DNA from: JBGPTF01 sp041490445
GTDB lineage: Bacteria > Acidobacteriota > Terriglobia > Acidiferrales > UBA7541
Length of the DNA stretch: 64,000 bases
Assembly: GCA_041490445.1 (NCBI GenBank)
Contig: JBGPTF010000018.1
Coordinates: 10,092-74,091 of the forward strand
Direction of reading: 5' to 3'
Below, in pieces: positions 62,184-64,000 of this stretch; the first letter of the stretch is position 1; every line of letters begins with the position of its first letter. The translations under genes were made by a program, and so were the position numbers. Below the pieces are notes generated by a model that was not told the origin of the DNA, ran no database searches, and was given only the letters and a program-made list of their open reading frames with translations.

Positions 62184-62263
62184 CCGCCATCCTGCTTCCC
62201 TTCTCGCTGTGCGGCTGAGATTCTTCGAACCGGCATTGTCGGCCAGCGTTTTGAGGAGCTGTT

Positions 62264-63478
62264 ATGGATGCAACCGCACCCAACATCGTCCACGTGGATG
62301 TGGACGCCTTCTTCGCTTCGGTCGAGCAGGTACTCGACTCGCATCTCCGCGGCAAGCCGGTGCTGGTGGGCCGCGGCGTGGTGGCCTCGGCCAGTTACGA
62401 AGCGAAGGCGCGGGGCGTGAAGACGGCGATGACGTTTCGCCGCGCGCTCGAGCTCTGCCCCGGCGCCATCGTCGTCCCCGGACAGTACGAGCACTACGCC
62501 GATTTCGCCGAACGCGTCCGCCGAATTCTTGAAACCTTCACGCCCGCGGTCGAACCCGCCGCGCTTGATGATTTCTATCTCGACTTCACCGGCACCGCCC
62601 GGCTCTATCCCGACTTCCCCGCCGCGCTGCGGCGGCTGCAGCGGCGCGTGCTCGAGGAAACCGGTCTGGGCGTTTCCGTCGGCGCCGCCACGTCGAAGCT
62701 GGTGGCTTCGGTGGCGTCTCGGCTCAAGCGCCCGCGCGGCTTTCGAATCGTTCCCCCGGGCGCGGAAAAAGAATTCCTCGCGCCGCTGCTCGTGGAAAAA
62801 CTCCACGGCATCGGCCCCGCGCACGCCGCCACGCTGCGCGAGCGCGGCATCGAAACCATCGGCCAGTTGCGCGCGGTACCGCTTGAAGCGCTCGAAGCCG
62901 CGTTCGGTCAGGTGATCGGCCGCCAGCTTGCGGAGCGCGCCTGCGGGCAGGACTCGCGCGAAGTACTCGCGCCGCCCGAGCCGAAATCCATTTCGCGCGA
63001 GACCACGATCGAAGGCGGCACGATTGATCTTGAATTCCTCGGCGCGCTGCTCGAATACCTCGCCGAGCGCATTGGCTCCACGCTGCGCGTCCATGGCCGG
63101 CAGGCGCGCACCCTCGCGCTCCGCCTGCGCTACACCGATTCGTTTTCCGCCGCCCGCTCGGCGAAACTCCTGCCGCCGACCAACGACGAAAAAACGCTGC
63201 TCGCCGCAGCGATGGAACTGTTTCGCGCGCTCTTCACGCGGCGCGTCGCGCTGCGCTGGGTCGGCGTGCAGGTGACGAACCTCGAACCCGAGCGCCGGCA
63301 AAATGAATTATTCGACCGGCAGACCAACCGCCGCTGGTATTTGAATCGCGGCGTGGACGCGGTTCGCGGCCGGTTCGGCTGGAACGCGGTGTTTTACGGC
63401 AAGGGACTGGAGCTGCGCGAGCACTACTCGGCCAAGCCCACCGGCCTGCTCCTCTCCACCCCCTGCCTCTCCCGCTGA
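62264..63478 (+). CDS. Y-family DNA polymerase, DinB-like with altered catalytic motif
   Basis: 404 residues from ATG 62264 with GAGGAG before it. Palm aspartate D12 and steric-gate F17 are in HVDVDAFFASVEQ, the fingers have SASYEAKARGVKTAM, and the helix-hairpin-helix thumb has LHGIGPAHAATLRERGI. The second catalytic motif, normally S-[IL]-D-E-x-[YF], reads ALDDFYLDF (D102-D103), so the catalytic Glu is Asp and the Ser is Ala. The little-finger domain is complete, but no beta-clamp motif is evident at the very end. It should do translesion synthesis, perhaps with different fidelity. Confidence 0.85.
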   Translation: MDATAPNIVHVDVDAFFASVEQVLDSHLRGKPVLVGRGVVASASYEAKARGVKTAMTFRRALELCPGAIVVPGQYEHYADFAERVRRILETFTPAVEPAALDDFYLDFTGTARLYPDFPAALRRLQRRVLEETGLGVSVGAATSKLVASVASRLKRPRGFRIVPPGAEKEFLAPLLVEKLHGIGPAHAATLRERGIETIGQLRAVPLEALEAAFGQVIGRQLAERACGQDSREVLAPPEPKSISRETTIEGGTIDLEFLGALLEYLAERIGSTLRVHGRQARTLALRLRYTDSFSAARSAKLLPPTNDEKTLLAAAMELFRALFTRRVALRWVGVQVTNLEPERRQNELFDRQTNRRWYLNRGVDAVRGRFGWNAVFYGKGLELREHYSAKPTGLLLSTPCLSR

Positions 63479-63500
63479 CTCTTAAACCTGCAAGGCTACC

Positions 63501-63862
63501 ATGCAGTTAACTAACAGATTAAATTCAACACCAATGAACGTAAGAAACCATGCTATAAGCCCTCCGAGTAAAATGCCTGACGCAGAAATCATTGGCAGTG
63601 ATGGCCTGGTGATCCGCGACAGCGGCCTTTGGGTCAACGATAAACTTCATTATTTGAATCGTTATCTGAAAATATTCTCGGTTGGAATGAAAAATAAATG
63701 GTCAGGAAAACTCTACTATATAGACCTTTTTGCAGGTCCCGGTAGATGCCGCATACGTGAAACCCGAAAAGAGACTGATGGATCTCCTCTGGTCGCCCTC
63801 CTTGGATTCGAATTTGCTAAGTATTTCTTCTTTGAGGCAGATTCCAATTGTTACGAAGCACT
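63501..63862 (+). pseudogene. tcmP: 5' fragment of a TcmP-family (three-Cys-motif partner) gene, cut by an IS
   Basis: About 120 codons. LNRYLKIFSVGMKNKW, then LYYIDLFAGPGR and GSPLVALLGFEFAKYFFFEAD match the N-terminal methyltransferase-like domain of TcmP, with the glycine-rich DLFAGPG motif. The frame is intact up to NCYEA; then the IS end begins and a stop comes within 14 codons. The ATG at 63501 has AAGG upstream; ATG 63534 or 63573 are alternatives. Base composition is much AT-richer than the genome average, so it was probably acquired by transfer before the IS inserted. The partner with the three-Cys motif is not in view. Confidence 0.75.
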
Positions 63863-64000
63863 TGTAGTGCTCCCCTCTAAAACTGGACACCTCATCTAGG
63901 TATGATCAGGGCCTCCCAACAGGAGGCAACATGGGCAGGAAACCACGTGTAGACCGAACCCCGGAAGAGAAGTGGCAGATCGTGCAGGAAGGAATCAAGA
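63863..64000 (+). mobile_element. IS3-family insertion sequence, left end only
   Basis: The element begins TGTAGTGCTCCCCTCTAAAA, followed by CTGGACACC, the form typical of IS3-family terminal repeats, and continues past the window edge. It carries a transposase OrfA start 68 bases in and sits in the middle of the TcmP-like gene. Confidence 0.75.
63931..64000 (+). CDS. IS3-family transposase OrfA, partial (runs off the window)
   Basis: First 23 codons only. MGRKPRVDRTPEEKWQIVQE is a typical start of the OrfA helix-turn-helix protein. AGGAGG lies five bases before the ATG. The frame is open at the window end. Confidence 0.8.
   Translation, partial: MGRKPRVDRTPEEKWQIVQEGIK

Overview
The window looks like chromosomal DNA of a GC-rich Gram-negative bacterium, most probably an acidobacterium. 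Kdo synthesis genes (kdsA, kdsD, kdsC) imply lipopolysaccharide, there are two secretins, and the gene styles match that phylum (large BNR-repeat exoprotein, AAA ATPase plus von Willebrand pair, Tad locus with a DUF192 protein). The phylum is an inference from gene content, because no rRNA lies in the window.

Layout. 0-5 kb: AAA ATPase and VWA protein, a CoA-disulfide-reductase-like flavoprotein, and a redoxin. 5.2-7.5 kb: a gene for selenocysteine tRNA whose 3' end is duplicated 2.2 kb downstream. The two copies bracket a small, less GC-rich island with a GIY-YIG-like protein, a SHOCT-domain membrane protein and a secreted protein, but no integrase. 7.6-22 kb: an 826-residue protein with a divergent class III cyclase domain, tsaE, nnrDE, an SDR, a SpoIIE-type phosphatase, two APC amino acid permeases, thiE, accC, accB and pepP. 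22-28 kb: the type IV pilus alignment and secretin operon pilM-N-O-P-Q. 28-37 kb: UbiD-family decarboxylase, an RND/ABC-type adaptor and permease without an ATPase, a BNR-repeat exoprotein, and a poorly coding 0.6 kb gap.

37-50 kb: a complete Tad (Flp) pilus locus on the minus strand. It holds two TadE-like proteins, a TadG-like protein, a disrupted multi-membrane-span gene, Flp pilin, prepilin peptidase, CpaB, CpaC secretin, CpaE, CpaF ATPase, TadB and TadC, then a 32-residue membrane peptide and a DUF192 protein. Excellent sigma-54 (-24/-12) promoter matches precede both the pilin and the first tadE gene, which suggests one regulator switches on both halves of the machine.

50-62 kb is housekeeping: tRNA-Gly(CCC), kdsC-kdsD-kdsA, pyrG, trxA, glgA, rsmA, a glycerophosphodiester phosphodiesterase, and the glyoxylate bypass pair aceB-aceA. 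62-64 kb: a strong promoter and a structured leader precede a Y-family DNA polymerase with an altered catalytic motif. The window ends in an AT-richer patch where a TcmP-family gene is cut by an IS3-type element that runs off the edge. The most interesting items are the tRNA-Sec island, the paired sigma-54 promoters of the Tad locus, the divergent cyclase protein, the Y-family polymerase variant with its leader RNA, and the IS-disrupted tcmP.
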